Source: Clostridium grantii DSM 8605 (GTDB lineage: Bacteria > Bacillota > Clostridia > Clostridiales > Clostridiaceae). From it: 64,000 nt of DNA. Shown here one piece after another: positions 46,064 through 54,793 of this stretch (its first letter is position 1; each line of letters opens with the position of its first letter). Location of the stretch: contig NZ_FQXM01000003.1 of assembly GCF_900129965.1 (NCBI RefSeq), forward strand, positions 1-64,000, written 5' to 3'. Position numbers and translations under genes: made by a program. The notes under the pieces were generated by a model. The model saw nothing but the letters and a program-made list of their open reading frames with translations. It was not told the DNA's origin and did not search any database.

Positions 46064-47503
46064 TTACTTAACCTCTAATATTTTCTTTAGTTCTTCTATC
46101 AAACTATCTTGTAATTTATTTACCGCTTCAGTTGCTTTTTGATACTTTTCTAATAAAGCTTTTGGATCTCCTAAATCTTCTACTTCTTTATTAGGATTTT
46201 TAAAATCTAAATTATAATTTCTTTTCTTAATCTCTTCAGTAGAAACTTTCCAAGCATATTCACTTTCAACTCTATTGTTCCACCATTCTTTTTCCAGCTC
46301 AAATTCTTCAATTCTTATAGGTTTAGTTTTAGTATAATTTTTATATCCTTCTGGTAATGGATGTTCAAAGAACCAAACTTCTTCTGTGGATTTGCCTTTT
46401 TCAAAGAATAATAGATTTGTGTTTATTCCTGTATAAGGCGCAAAAACTCCATTAGGCATTCTTACTATGGTATGTAGATTAAATTCTTCTAAAAGTTTTT
46501 CTTTTATCTTTGTTTTAACACCTTCTCCAAATAAGAATCCATCAGGTAATACAACCCCTGCTTTACCCTTCTCACTTAATCTATACATCATAAGGGTCAT
46601 AAATAAATCCGCTGTTTCTTTTGTTTGAAATTGTTTTGGGAAATTTGTAAGTACTGCATCTTCCTCTATTCCACCAAAAGGAGGATTCATTGCTATAATA
46701 TCCACTAAATCTGATGGGTTTAAATCTCTTACATTTTTCATAAGTGAATTATCATGTTTTATTTTAGGTACATCTATGTCATGAAGTATTAAATTTGTTG
46801 TGGCAAGTAAATGAGGTAATGGCTTTTTCTCTACCCCAATAATTGTTTCACCTAATGTTTTAATATCTTCAACATTCTTTTCTTGTTTCTTTAAATGCTC
46901 TATTGAACAAGTTAAAAATCCACCTGTACCACAAGCAAAGTCAGCTACTTTATCCCCTAATTGTGGATTTAGCATTTCTATAATAAACTGAGTTACTGGT
47001 CTTGGTGTGTAGAATTCCCCTGAATTCCCTGCACTTTGTAGGTCTTTTAATATATTTTCATATATATCATTAAACAAATGTCTATCTTCACTAGCTGTAA
47101 AATCAATTTCATTTAATTTATTTATTACCTGTCTGATTAAAGCCCCAGACTTCATATAATTATAAGAGTCTTCAAATACTGCTTTTACTAAGAATGATTT
47201 TGGATCACTATCTACTTCAAGTTCCATTTCTTTTAGTTCTTTAAATAATTCATTATTAATAAAGTCTAAAAGTTCATCTCCAGTCATTCCCTCATCATCT
47301 TCTGCCCATTCACTCCACCTTAATTTTTCTGGAACTACAGAAGTATAATCATCACCATCTAATTCCCACTCTTGCTCTTTAGCATCAAAAACCTTTAAAA
47401 ATATCATCCATACTAATTGGGATATTCTTTGTGCATCACCATCTACCCCTGCATCTTGCCTCATTATGTCTTGAACAGACTTAACTACGTTATTTACTGA
47501 CAT
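46064..47503 (-). CDS. hsdM: Type I restriction methylase HsdM
   Basis: 479 residues. N-terminal HsdM domain (VWMIFLKVFDAKEQEW), SAM-binding DFACGTGGFL, and catalytic IIAMNPPFGG, which marks an N6-adenine methyltransferase. GEFYTPRPVTQFI precedes motif I as in all HsdM. Lies 22 bp downstream of hsdR; forms M2S1 with HsdS. Confidence 0.95.
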   Translation of the reverse strand: MSVNNVVKSVQDIMRQDAGVDGDAQRISQLVWMIFLKVFDAKEQEWELDGDDYTSVVPEKLRWSEWAEDDEGMTGDELLDFINNELFKELKEMELEVDSDPKSFLVKAVFEDSYNYMKSGALIRQVINKLNEIDFTASEDRHLFNDIYENILKDLQSAGNSGEFYTPRPVTQFIIEMLNPQLGDKVADFACGTGGFLTCSIEHLKKQEKNVEDIKTLGETIIGVEKKPLPHLLATTNLILHDIDVPKIKHDNSLMKNVRDLNPSDLVDIIAMNPPFGGIEEDAVLTNFPKQFQTKETADLFMTLMMYRLSEKGKAGVVLPDGFLFGEGVKTKIKEKLLEEFNLHTIVRMPNGVFAPYTGINTNLLFFEKGKSTEEVWFFEHPLPEGYKNYTKTKPIRIEEFELEKEWWNNRVESEYAWKVSTEEIKKRNYNLDFKNPNKEVEDLGDPKALLEKYQKATEAVNKLQDSLIEELKKILEVK

Positions 47504-47525
47504 CTCTTTTGTCTCCCTTCTCCTC

Positions 47526-49922
47526 TTATGCTATTGTATATAATTCATTAATAAGTTCTTTAACCGCTGATTCATACTTTTTCTTACCGCCAAATACTTT
47601 TTTCACTATTTCTAGTTGAGAACCAAACTTTTTAAATTCAGGCAGTTTCAAAACTTTAATGCTTTCAATATCTTCTACCCCTTCATTCTCATACTTCTCA
47701 AGTAATGTAGTTAATACCGCCATTGCTTGTTCTCCATATTTAGCAAAATAATTTTTCTTTTTAACATTGTTTGCTCTTTCTTTTCTTGTTAGTGGTGGCA
47801 TATCGAAAGCAATATGACAAATAAGATCAAAGGCATCTAAATCTTTGCCAACTTCATCCTCAATATCACTAAGAAATATACCTTCCTCTTCTAAGTGTTT
47901 TCTTAATTCCTCTTTCTTATCAGTTTCATTCCATTTTCGTAAGAATTCATCTAGATTAGAAAACTCTTTTCTTATATTCTTTCTAGTATAATCCTTTAAA
48001 GATTCAGTTATTAGTTTACCATCTGCACCATAATATTGCACCCTATCATTAATAACTCTAACTTCTACATCATTAACATAGTATTTTGCCCTTGGCTGTC
48101 CTGGATCATCATCCATATCTATCTGGCCTGTTCCATCATTGGTTGTATAACCTTCAGGGTTTTCATCAATTTCTCCATTACCCCCTGCTTGCACATTATC
48201 TCCTTCTTCTTCCTCTTCTTCATTAGGAATATCGTCTCCTCCACCTGTTTCGATAATTTTAACAGGATCTCCATCGAAATCCTTATCTGCAAACAATCTT
48301 GATACATCTCTAAAATCTATTATTGTAAAATACATTTTTCCGTAATCTTCTCTAATCCTTGTCCCACGACCAATTATCTGTTTAAACTCAATCATTGAAT
48401 TTATTTCCGAATCTATAACTATAAACTCACAGGTCTTGCAATCCACCCCTGTGGTTAATAATTTTGAGGTAGTCACTAAAGTTGGATATTTTTCAGCTGG
48501 TATTATAAAGTTTTCTAATTCAGCTTTTCCCTCATCATCATCTCCGGTTATCTTCATAACATATTTACTATTTATAGCATATAAATCTGCATTTTCATTA
48601 ATAAGTGCCTTTCTCATTCTATCAGCATGATCTATATCTGTACAAAAGAAAATTGTTTTAGCCATTCTCTTTTTATTAACTTTCAAATAATCTGATAGAT
48701 ACTTGGCCACTAATTCTGTTCTTTTCTCTAATACTAATTTTCTGTCAAAATCTTTTTTATTATAAATTCTATCCTCTAATTCATATCCATATTTATCTCT
48801 TTTACCCTTTTCCGGTCTATATCCCTCTAAATCTCTATCAATACCAACCCTTACAACTTTATAAGGAGCTAAAAATCCATCTTCTATACCTTGCTTTAAT
48901 GAATAAGTGAATATAGCTTCTCCAAAATAATCTAGATTAGAAACCGCTTTTGTTTCCTTTGGCGTTGCTGTTAACCCTATTTGAGTTGCTGAACTAAAAT
49001 ATTCTAATATCTCCCTCCAAGCAGAATCATCTTTAGCACTACCTCTATGACACTCATCTATTATTATCAAATCAAAATAATCAGGACTATATTTTTTATA
49101 TATTTTTTTATCTTCTGTGTCCCCGGTCAATGATTGATATAAAGCAAATTGAACTTCCCTAGATTTATCTGCATTTCTTTTTTTGATTTTATTGATATTT
49201 TCCATTAAAGGTTTAAAGTCACCTGTTATAGTTTGATCTATTAAGATATTTCTATCTGCTAAGTATAAAATTCTTTTCTTCTGTGCCGCTTTAAATAATC
49301 TGTAAACTATTTGAAATGCTGTAAACGTTTTTCCAGTTCCCGTTGCCATAACTAATAATATTCTGTCATTACCTTTCACTATTGCCTCTACAGTTCTGTT
49401 AATTGCTATCCTTTGATAATACCTAGGTTCAAAAGAATCTTGGTCGTAATAGTAATTATGGGTTATTGCTTTTTCTTCTTCTTCATTAATACCTTTAAAA
49501 TCTTTATATCTTCTCCACAATTCATCTGGTGATGGGAATTGATCTAATGATAGCTCTTTCTCTATTTGACCTTCTGTAATTGTTCTATCATGTTCTATAA
49601 AGCCATCCCCATTAGAAGAGTATACAAATTGAATATCTAAAATTTCCCCATAGTTCAAACCTTGCTGCATTCCAGCTTCTATTGAGTGTTTATTATCCTT
49701 AGCTTCTATAACTGCTATTGGTATATTATTTTTATAATAAAGTACAATATCCGCCCTTTTCCTTTTCCCCCTAGTAACTAATTTCTTTCGAACAATAATT
49801 CTACCATCAGTAAAATTAACTTCTTCTCTTATCTGCTTTTGTTTGTTCCATCCTGCTTCTTCTATAGCAGGTAATATATATTTAGTTATAATATCTCTTT
49901 CACTTAATTCTTTCTTATTCAT
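47526..49922 (-). CDS. hsdR: Type I restriction endonuclease HsdR
   Basis: 798 residues. N-terminal PD-(D/E)XK nuclease (RKRADIVLYY, then VIEAKDNKHS), SF2 motor with VMATGTGKTFTAF (Walker A), IIDECHRGSAKD (motif II), GLTATPKET (motif III) and QIIGRGTRIRED (motif VI), then a Glu/Gly-rich linker (~580-620) and helical C-terminal part. First gene of a complete R-M-S operon; all three proteins look intact. Cuts foreign DNA lacking the HsdM mark. Confidence 0.95.
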   Translation of the reverse strand: MNKKELSERDIITKYILPAIEEAGWNKQKQIREEVNFTDGRIIVRKKLVTRGKRKRADIVLYYKNNIPIAVIEAKDNKHSIEAGMQQGLNYGEILDIQFVYSSNGDGFIEHDRTITEGQIEKELSLDQFPSPDELWRRYKDFKGINEEEEKAITHNYYYDQDSFEPRYYQRIAINRTVEAIVKGNDRILLVMATGTGKTFTAFQIVYRLFKAAQKKRILYLADRNILIDQTITGDFKPLMENINKIKKRNADKSREVQFALYQSLTGDTEDKKIYKKYSPDYFDLIIIDECHRGSAKDDSAWREILEYFSSATQIGLTATPKETKAVSNLDYFGEAIFTYSLKQGIEDGFLAPYKVVRVGIDRDLEGYRPEKGKRDKYGYELEDRIYNKKDFDRKLVLEKRTELVAKYLSDYLKVNKKRMAKTIFFCTDIDHADRMRKALINENADLYAINSKYVMKITGDDDEGKAELENFIIPAEKYPTLVTTSKLLTTGVDCKTCEFIVIDSEINSMIEFKQIIGRGTRIREDYGKMYFTIIDFRDVSRLFADKDFDGDPVKIIETGGGDDIPNEEEEEEGDNVQAGGNGEIDENPEGYTTNDGTGQIDMDDDPGQPRAKYYVNDVEVRVINDRVQYYGADGKLITESLKDYTRKNIRKEFSNLDEFLRKWNETDKKEELRKHLEEEGIFLSDIEDEVGKDLDAFDLICHIAFDMPPLTRKERANNVKKKNYFAKYGEQAMAVLTTLLEKYENEGVEDIESIKVLKLPEFKKFGSQLEIVKKVFGGKKKYESAVKELINELYTIA

Positions 49923-50025
49923 ATATCCCCCTTAAATTAAGGCTTTTTAATTTTTATTGTAATAATCTTGCTATTTTCTTGTCTTCCCCTTATTTAATCA
50001 AAATGTTTCTTCACAATTTATACAC

Positions 50026-50115
50026 TCAGGCTAGTAGAGCTCCAGCCACAAAATTTATTCCTAGGCAATAAACAGTTTCAATTATTGAAATAACAAATAA
50101 TTGTATTTTAGTCAT
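50026..50115 (-). CDS. Small hydrophobic peptide
   Basis: 29 residues: MTKIQLFVISIIETVYCLG then INFVAGALLA; one membrane helix. ATG follows AAGGGAGG at 10 bp. A longer in-frame start at 50253 would add another hydrophobic segment. Possibly a holin-like or toxin peptide; family not recognised. Confidence 0.4.
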   Translation of the reverse strand: MTKIQLFVISIIETVYCLGINFVAGALLA

Positions 50116-50313
50116 AGGCACCATTCCTCCCTTGTTTTGAACTGACAGCTTCAAAACTTGCAAACAATAACTAATTACGAAAATAATGAGTAGCCCTAGA
50201 TATAAACTTACACATGGAATGGAGTTTTGTACTACTATCCCTGTTAGCCTCAACGTATAAATTAAAATGTAACATCAATACAGAAATTGATTTAATAACT
50301 AAGTAATATTTTT

Positions 50314-50520
50314 TTATATTACTTTTCTTGTGACTCTTTTAGTTTTTCTATTATTCATAGTTATTTTTGTTATCTTAAAATCTTTTCTAATTCCTATTAT
50401 AGTTTTTTTAGATTTACCATCAAATAAATTTACCATTTTATTAAGAAAATTTTCTACTTCAGTTCCATCTTTGTATTGCTTAACATACTGTGTTCTTCCA
50501 TCAACAATTTTACCCATCAT
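50314..50520 (-). CDS. Small basic hypothetical protein
   Basis: 68 residues starting MGKIVDGRTQYVKQYKDGTE, rich in Lys/Arg near the end (NNRKTKRVTRKVI). TATAAT lies about 10 bp before the start with no ribosome binding site, so it would be a leaderless message. Composition looks coding. Function unknown. Confidence 0.4.
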   Translation of the reverse strand: MMGKIVDGRTQYVKQYKDGTEVENFLNKMVNLFDGKSKKTIIGIRKDFKITKITMNNRKTKRVTRKVI

Positions 50521-50760
50521 CGTATTAATTATAACACAAATCCCATATTTTATTAAACTTTCTAAAACATTCTTATAAAAATAGAGACCTGATATATTGC
50601 AGAAGCAATTCTCAAATCTCTTTCATCTACATTAACATTTCTACTGATTATACTTGCAAAAATTCGCCTTTACAATTGTATTGCAATACAAAAAAATTAT
50701 ACTTACAAGCATGTTTTTAATTTTATATTTTTAAATATTCTAATTGACACCTCATAAATA
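50521..50760. other. Gene-free spacer
   Basis: AT-rich DNA between the small protein and the endolysin remnant; nothing else supported. Confidence 0.4.
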
Positions 50761-50897
50761 TCCATCTGCTCCTCAAATTCCAAAATCATACCCAATCTCC
50801 ACTAAACGCTGCTGAATCTTAACCACATTGCAATAAAACTTTCCACTATTTCTTTTAATCAAATACCCACAATAAGCCTCTCCTTTATAGGTACCCA
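50761..50897 (-). pseudogene. Fragment of an endolysin peptidoglycan-binding domain
   Basis: Encodes GYLIKRNSGKFYCNVVKIQQ and RLVEIGYDFG, matching PGYLIKKDSHKFDWNVVKIQ and RHLVELGYDVG of the amidase at 51735. A stop follows directly and the catalytic domain is missing. It shows a second endolysin gene was once here. Confidence 0.75.
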
Positions 50898-50931
50898 TAA
50901 AACAAACAAAATTAAAGGTAGTCATAATTGA

Positions 50932-51315
50932 CTACCCCAATATTTTTTGTATGAATTTTTCTATTCTTTCTGCACTACTAATAGCACTCTTCACATCATC
51001 TTCATTTACTTCCAACTGATATGGATATCTAACTTGCACTCCATATGGAACAAGCTCAATGCAATCATCTTCAATATCATTAAAACTACAGTTTATATCT
51101 CTACATTTAGAATTAAGCAACACTAAATCATGAGTCCTTTCAACTTTGTTTCCAATTGCAATAAGATACCCTTTTATATATTTCTCAGCACTTTGTTCAC
51201 AATGATAGCATATAATTTCTAATGGCTTTGGATACATACTCATTAAAAACTTAGCTGACTCTAAATCTCTTTTTGCAAATTCAAACCATTCTTTAGCTAT
51301 CTCTTTGTTATCCAT
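50932..51315 (-). CDS. HEPN-domain protein of an MNT/HEPN pair
   Basis: 127 residues from MDNKEIAKEWFEFAKRDLES (51315). HEPN fold: CYHCEQSAEKYIKGYLIAIG and ERTHDLVLL. Such proteins pair with minimal nucleotidyltransferases; in several pairs HEPN is an RNase toxin silenced by AMPylation. The classic RX4-6H motif is not obvious, so it may belong to the PF05168-like group without RNase activity. The start overlaps the MNT stop by 8 bp. Confidence 0.85.
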   Translation of the reverse strand: MDNKEIAKEWFEFAKRDLESAKFLMSMYPKPLEIICYHCEQSAEKYIKGYLIAIGNKVERTHDLVLLNSKCRDINCSFNDIEDDCIELVPYGVQVRYPYQLEVNEDDVKSAISSAERIEKFIQKILG

Positions 51316-51631
51316 AAAGTTTAACTCCCTGAAGTAAAATTTCATGTTCCATAGTGCATTCCGATTTAGCTCTTTCATTAAATTCATCACTATAATAAAC
51401 TAATAAATCAACTGGCATAGTCGCCACTTTAGATATCGATTTTCTTATTAATTTCATGATTTCAATTTTTCTTTTGCTTTTATCGTCGGTTACTACACAT
51501 ATGTCTAAATCACTATCTTCATTAGGATTTCCATAGGCATAAGATCCAAACAGATAAATAGAATTTACATCTGAAACTTGATTTATTTCTTTTAATAAAT
51601 TATCTAACTCAATCTTCACATTATATGGCAT
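51308..51631 (-). CDS. Minimal nucleotidyltransferase (MNT) antitoxin-like
   Basis: 107 residues from the ATG at 51631 behind TAGGTAGGTG. Core IYLFGSYAYGNPNEDSDLDI carries the GSYA(R/Y)G and DxD motifs, with PVDLLVY for the third acid. The tyrosine in place of the usual Arg is common. Likely AMPylates its HEPN partner, with which it is translationally coupled. Confidence 0.88.
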   Translation of the reverse strand: MPYNVKIELDNLLKEINQVSDVNSIYLFGSYAYGNPNEDSDLDICVVTDDKSKRKIEIMKLIRKSISKVATMPVDLLVYYSDEFNERAKSECTMEHEILLQGVKLYG

Positions 51632-51734
51632 AAATTTCACCTACCTATCTCCACTATATTCCTTTACTTATATTATACACTATAATCAAGACTAATAATC
51701 ACTCTATTTTTATTTGTATTTTCATCATAAATCT

Positions 51735-52418
51735 TTAACCAAACAACTTACCCCAACTAATCTTACCAACAACTCCATCCACATCAATCCCAACATCCCC
51801 TTGAAACTCCCTTACAGCTTTTTCAGTATCCCCACCAAAATATCCATCCGCTCCACAAGCTCCAACATCATATCCAAGTTCAACTAAATGCCTTTGAATC
51901 TTAACCACATTCCAATCAAACTTATGACTATCTTTCTTAATCAAATACCCAGGATAAGAACTACCCAATTTAACATTATCCTTAACTTTTTCTTTAATCT
52001 CTGCAAGCGGATAATTGCCACCTGGACATTCTGTTACCCCTAACTCCTTATGGCCATAAATATTTTCTATTTCATATTTCCCCATCAAGTACTCACATAC
52101 CTCTACAATAGCTTCTTTTTGAATACCTGGCATTTCTTCCTTACTATAATCCCCTTCAGCACAAATCCCAATAGAATTAGTGTTATGATTCTTACAATGA
52201 GACCCTACTATATTTTCTTCTCTACCTTTATAAATAGACCCATCTTTTCTAACAAAAAAATGATACCCGCAACCGGACCAACCTTTTTGTAAGTGCCAGT
52301 AATGTATTTCTTCTATAGAGCAATTAGAACTTGCTGCATGATGTAGCACTATATTATTTGCTTTATTACCATGGCTCATATCACTCATAAATTTTAAATC
52401 TCTATCAATAATATTCAT
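51735..52418 (-). CDS. N-acetylmuramoyl-L-alanine amidase (endolysin)
   Basis: 227 residues. Amidase_2/PGRP domain (~15-145): NIVLHHAASSNCSIEEIHYW (zinc His), GCGYHFFVRKDGSIYKGR, IYGHKELGVTECPGG (zinc His and Cys). Then a PGYLIKKDS linker and a peptidoglycan-binding_1 domain (~160-225: VKIQRHLVELGYDVG, DGYFGGDTEKAVREFQ). No signal peptide, as for phage endolysins that need a holin. Upstream lie DUF2922, DUF1659 and YvrJ genes, a standard clostridial lysis-type cassette. Confidence 0.93.
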   Translation of the reverse strand: MNIIDRDLKFMSDMSHGNKANNIVLHHAASSNCSIEEIHYWHLQKGWSGCGYHFFVRKDGSIYKGREENIVGSHCKNHNTNSIGICAEGDYSKEEMPGIQKEAIVEVCEYLMGKYEIENIYGHKELGVTECPGGNYPLAEIKEKVKDNVKLGSSYPGYLIKKDSHKFDWNVVKIQRHLVELGYDVGACGADGYFGGDTEKAVREFQGDVGIDVDGVVGKISWGKLFG

Positions 52419-52473
52419 ATTTTTATTCTTCCTCCCAAATTTATTTTTATAGTTAATTTTTATTGCAATATAG

Positions 52474-52501
52474 CGGGTCGGCGTGGAAACCGACCCCTAC
52501 G
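52474..52501. repeat. GC-rich intergenic hairpin repeat, copy 1
   Basis: GGGTCGG/CCGACCC around CGTGGAAA, then CCTACG. Same family as 52835 and 52888: GTAGGGGNGGG, TTTCCATG, CCNGCCC. Confidence 0.75.
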
Positions 52502-52525
52502 ATTGAATGATTTTGTCGCAATATT

Positions 52526-52557
52526 GAAAAAAAGCTCTGCCAAAGGCAAGAGCTTTT
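52526..52557 (-). terminator. Terminator of the DUF2922 gene
   Basis: AAAAGCTCTTGCC/GGCAGAGCTTTT with a T run on the minus strand, 5 bp after the stop. Confidence 0.85.
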
Positions 52558-52561
52558 CTAA

Positions 52562-52783
52562 CTACGCTTCAATGTCAAATAATTCAGTTTCAGTTGTTTC
52601 AACAATTGAAGCAGCTTCTTTTAATGTTAAGTTATCTGGTCCAAGAGCAAAAACATTCTTTGTGATTATTACATCCATCAGTGCTTCTGCACTTGCTTGA
52701 GTTAACCCATCCTTAACATCTGTAATAGTCATAGATTTTGTAGCTCCTGCTGCATCTTTGAATTTCATAATTAATTTTTTCAT
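52562..52783 (-). CDS. DUF2922 family protein
   Basis: 73 residues: MKKLIMKFKDAAGATKSMTI and VKDGLTQASAEALMDVII, matching DUF2922, a small family found with DUF1659 and YvrJ proteins in clostridia. Role unknown, perhaps with lysis or a sigma-factor-controlled cassette. Start after AGGAGG. Confidence 0.88.
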   Translation of the reverse strand: MKKLIMKFKDAAGATKSMTITDVKDGLTQASAEALMDVIITKNVFALGPDNLTLKEAASIVETTETELFDIEA

Positions 52784-52834
52784 TTTAATAACCTCCTATT
52801 TTTTTAAAAATTTATTTTTATGTTTTGGTTTATT

Positions 52835-52861
52835 GTAGGGGGCGGTTTCCATGCCGCCCCG
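52835..52861. repeat. GC-rich intergenic hairpin repeat, copy 2
   Basis: GGGGGCGG/CCGCCCC around TTTCCATG. Confidence 0.75.
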
Positions 52862-52887
52862 TTATTGCTACAACATTGCTGGTACAT

Positions 52888-52915
52888 CGGGCGGGCATGG
52901 AAACCCGCCCCTACA
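52888..52915. repeat. GC-rich intergenic hairpin repeat, copy 3
   Basis: CGGGCGGG/CCCGCCC around CATGGAAA, opposite orientation to copy 2. Copies 2 and 3 together could form a cruciform. Confidence 0.75.
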
Positions 52916-52918
52916 TAA

Positions 52919-53146
52919 CTAAATACCTTCTTCAAGTAATTCAGCATTAACTCTCTTAATGTCAAAAACTGGACTTAAAAGTACTGCTGCAATAGCATTT
53001 GCAACGTCAAACACATCTTGATCCACTGCATCCACCTTAACTTTAGAGAAACTCTTTGTTTGAAGCACATCTTTTCCTTCATCATCTAAACCTGAGATGA
53101 CTCTGATGGTCAAATCACTCTTAATTGGTGTCACCATAACTGCCAT
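52919..53146 (-). CDS. DUF1659 family protein
   Basis: 75 residues from MAVMVTPIKSDLTIRVISG at 53146, behind GAGGGGG; a longer upstream frame has no binding site. Matches DUF1659, the partner of DUF2922 in many clostridial and Bacillus loci. Function unknown. Confidence 0.88.
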   Translation of the reverse strand: MAVMVTPIKSDLTIRVISGLDDEGKDVLQTKSFSKVKVDAVDQDVFDVANAIAAVLLSPVFDIKRVNAELLEEGI

Positions 53147-53343
53147 GTTAAATTCCCCCTCTCTAAGAGTCGGCTTAAGTATTAGTTCTACTTTTATTCC
53201 AAAAATATGCAATGTTCTCGCTTTTTTTGAAATAAATCTAGTAGAAGTTATTCTTAAACAATCTCTTTTATATAATGTTATTCACTATATATATACAAGT
53301 TATCTTTGAATTTTCAGAGTTTTTCTTTAGAACTATTTTCAGG

Positions 53344-53374
53344 AAAAAATGAGGGGATTAATCTCATTTTTTTT
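53344..53374. terminator. Bidirectional terminator-like hairpin
   Basis: AAAAAATGAG/CTCATTTTTT stem overlapping the end of the YvrJ gene. Confidence 0.65.
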
Positions 53375-53525
53375 GGTTACCCATGACTGCAGTTATAACC
53401 TTGGTTAAATCTGAGATAGAATTATTGAGAACTTCAATTTTCTTCTCAAATCTAACCAAAAGGTATATACTAACAGCAATTGGAAATCCCACAGTTGACA
53501 CAAGAGTAGTAAACTCCTCAAACAT
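53364..53525 (-). CDS. YvrJ-family small membrane protein
   Basis: 53 residues from MFEEFTTLVSTVGFPIAVSI at 53525 (behind GAGGAGG): one membrane helix then a charged helix (RFEKKIEVLNNSISDLTKVI). This is the YvrJ/holin-like plan (compare BhlA/UviB). It may help the amidase reach the wall. Confidence 0.82.
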   Translation of the reverse strand: MFEEFTTLVSTVGFPIAVSIYLLVRFEKKIEVLNNSISDLTKVITAVMGNQKK

Positions 53526-53557
53526 AATATCAACCTCCTCATGGGGGCATGATAAAT

Positions 53558-54112
53558 TCATACCTTATCTATATATACAACTTCAATCTGTTTTTTCAGT
53601 TTATTTAATGCACTTTTTTTAATTTCATATGCTTTCTGATAATTGATACTATTCTCCATTGCTATTACTTTCAAAGGTCTTCTATTGATATAAAATTCAA
53701 TGATTAACATTCTTTCTAAACAGGACAACTCATTAATACCCTCACTTAATTTTTCAACTATTTCATAAGCTATGTATTGATCCTCCACTGTAAAAGGATA
53801 ATTTCCTTCTACATTATTAATATTTGTTGAATCTTGAATTTCTCTATTATGCTTTATTTTGCTTTTTAGTAGATTTATATTACTACGTTTAACTGTGGTA
53901 GCTAAAAAGGAGCTGAAGGAATTTGAATTTATATTATATAAATTAATAGCTTTTATAATGCTTAAAATACTATGCTGAACTAAATCATCAAACTCATATC
54001 CGGGTATATGATATTTTGATGCTTCACTTAAAATTAAAGGCATATATTTACTAATAATAGTTTCAGTCGCAATACTATCCCCTTCTTTAGCTTTTATAAT
54101 TAAATCTTTCAA
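53558..54112 (-). CDS. Sigma-70-family RNA polymerase sigma factor
   Basis: About 184 residues if it starts at the TTG at 54112 behind GGGGGG; the ATG at 54127 has no binding site. Region 2: YEFDDLVQHSILSIIKAINL and FSSFLATTVKRSNINLLKS; region 4: LSCLERMLIIEFYINRRPLK VIAMEN. The length and neighbours (YvrJ, DUF1659, DUF2922, amidase) are like the small sigma factors that control lysis or toxin genes in clostridia. It probably transcribes the downstream cassette. Confidence 0.85.
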   Translation of the reverse strand: MKDLIIKAKEGDSIATETIISKYMPLILSEASKYHIPGYEFDDLVQHSILSIIKAINLYNINSNSFSSFLATTVKRSNINLLKSKIKHNREIQDSTNINNVEGNYPFTVEDQYIAYEIVEKLSEGINELSCLERMLIIEFYINRRPLKVIAMENSINYQKAYEIKKSALNKLKKQIEVVYIDKV

Positions 54113-54185
54113 GTTGCCACCCCCCATTTATAATTAGTATAGGACCCCTTATACAGAATGCTTGTCCATCTTTAATCTTCCCTTT

Positions 54186-54599
54186 TTAATCCAAAATCTT
54201 CGTATTGCTTTTAACATAAGCAACCATTTTTTTTAAACACTTTCTGCAAAGCGAAACTTTACCAGTAGTAATTACTCCATTAACCTCACCACATTGCATA
54301 CATCCAACACTATATTTTTTTAGATAAATCTCTTCCTCCTCTGTAAATATTTCTAAGGAATCCCTATCTTCAAGATTCAAAGTCCTTCTTAGCTCTATTG
54401 GAATAACTACTCTGCCAAGTTCGTCTAAAACCCTTGACAATCCCCCCTTTTCTTTTGAGCTAAGTATGATATACTCCCCCTCCTTCGATATATCAACCTG
54501 TGTTTGTCTTTCAACAAAATTAAGTTTCTTTCTTAACTCCTTTGGTATAACTATTCTTCCTAAATCATCTAATCTTCTTACAATTCCTGTTGCTTTCAT
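54186..54599 (-). CDS. Tandem AbrB-domain regulator
   Basis: About 137 residues from MKATGIVRRLDDLGRIVIPK at 54599 behind GGAGGATGG. Two AbrB hairpin domains in a row (~1-50 and 53-95: SRVLDELGRVVIPIELRRTL), then a CMQCG/LCRKC zinc-knuckle tail. Single AbrB domains work as dimers; this may fold as an internal pair. The first domain is closest to SpoVT-type; the second lacks the usual start. Confidence 0.9.
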   Translation of the reverse strand: MKATGIVRRLDDLGRIVIPKELRKKLNFVERQTQVDISKEGEYIILSSKEKGGLSRVLDELGRVVIPIELRRTLNLEDRDSLEIFTEEEEIYLKKYSVGCMQCGEVNGVITTGKVSLCRKCLKKMVAYVKSNTKILD

Positions 54600-54683
54600 T
54601 TTCCCATCCTCCATCTTTATTTGGCTTTATTTTATACTATTGTTACTATTAAAAGTTTGGCAATAATTATAAATTTCGGTGCA

Positions 54684-54736
54684 AGCTCTCAGTTTAGTGC
54701 ACAGTTCACAGTGCACAGTCCACAGTCCACAGTTGA
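54684..54736. repeat. CACAGT short tandem repeat
   Basis: Units of GTGCACAGT and CCACAGT in series, about five copies, intergenic. Confidence 0.7.
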
Positions 54737-54793
54737 TGTTTATTTTCTGCGAAAATCTTTGATTAAATATCTTACCTATTGAAAATATAGCCT

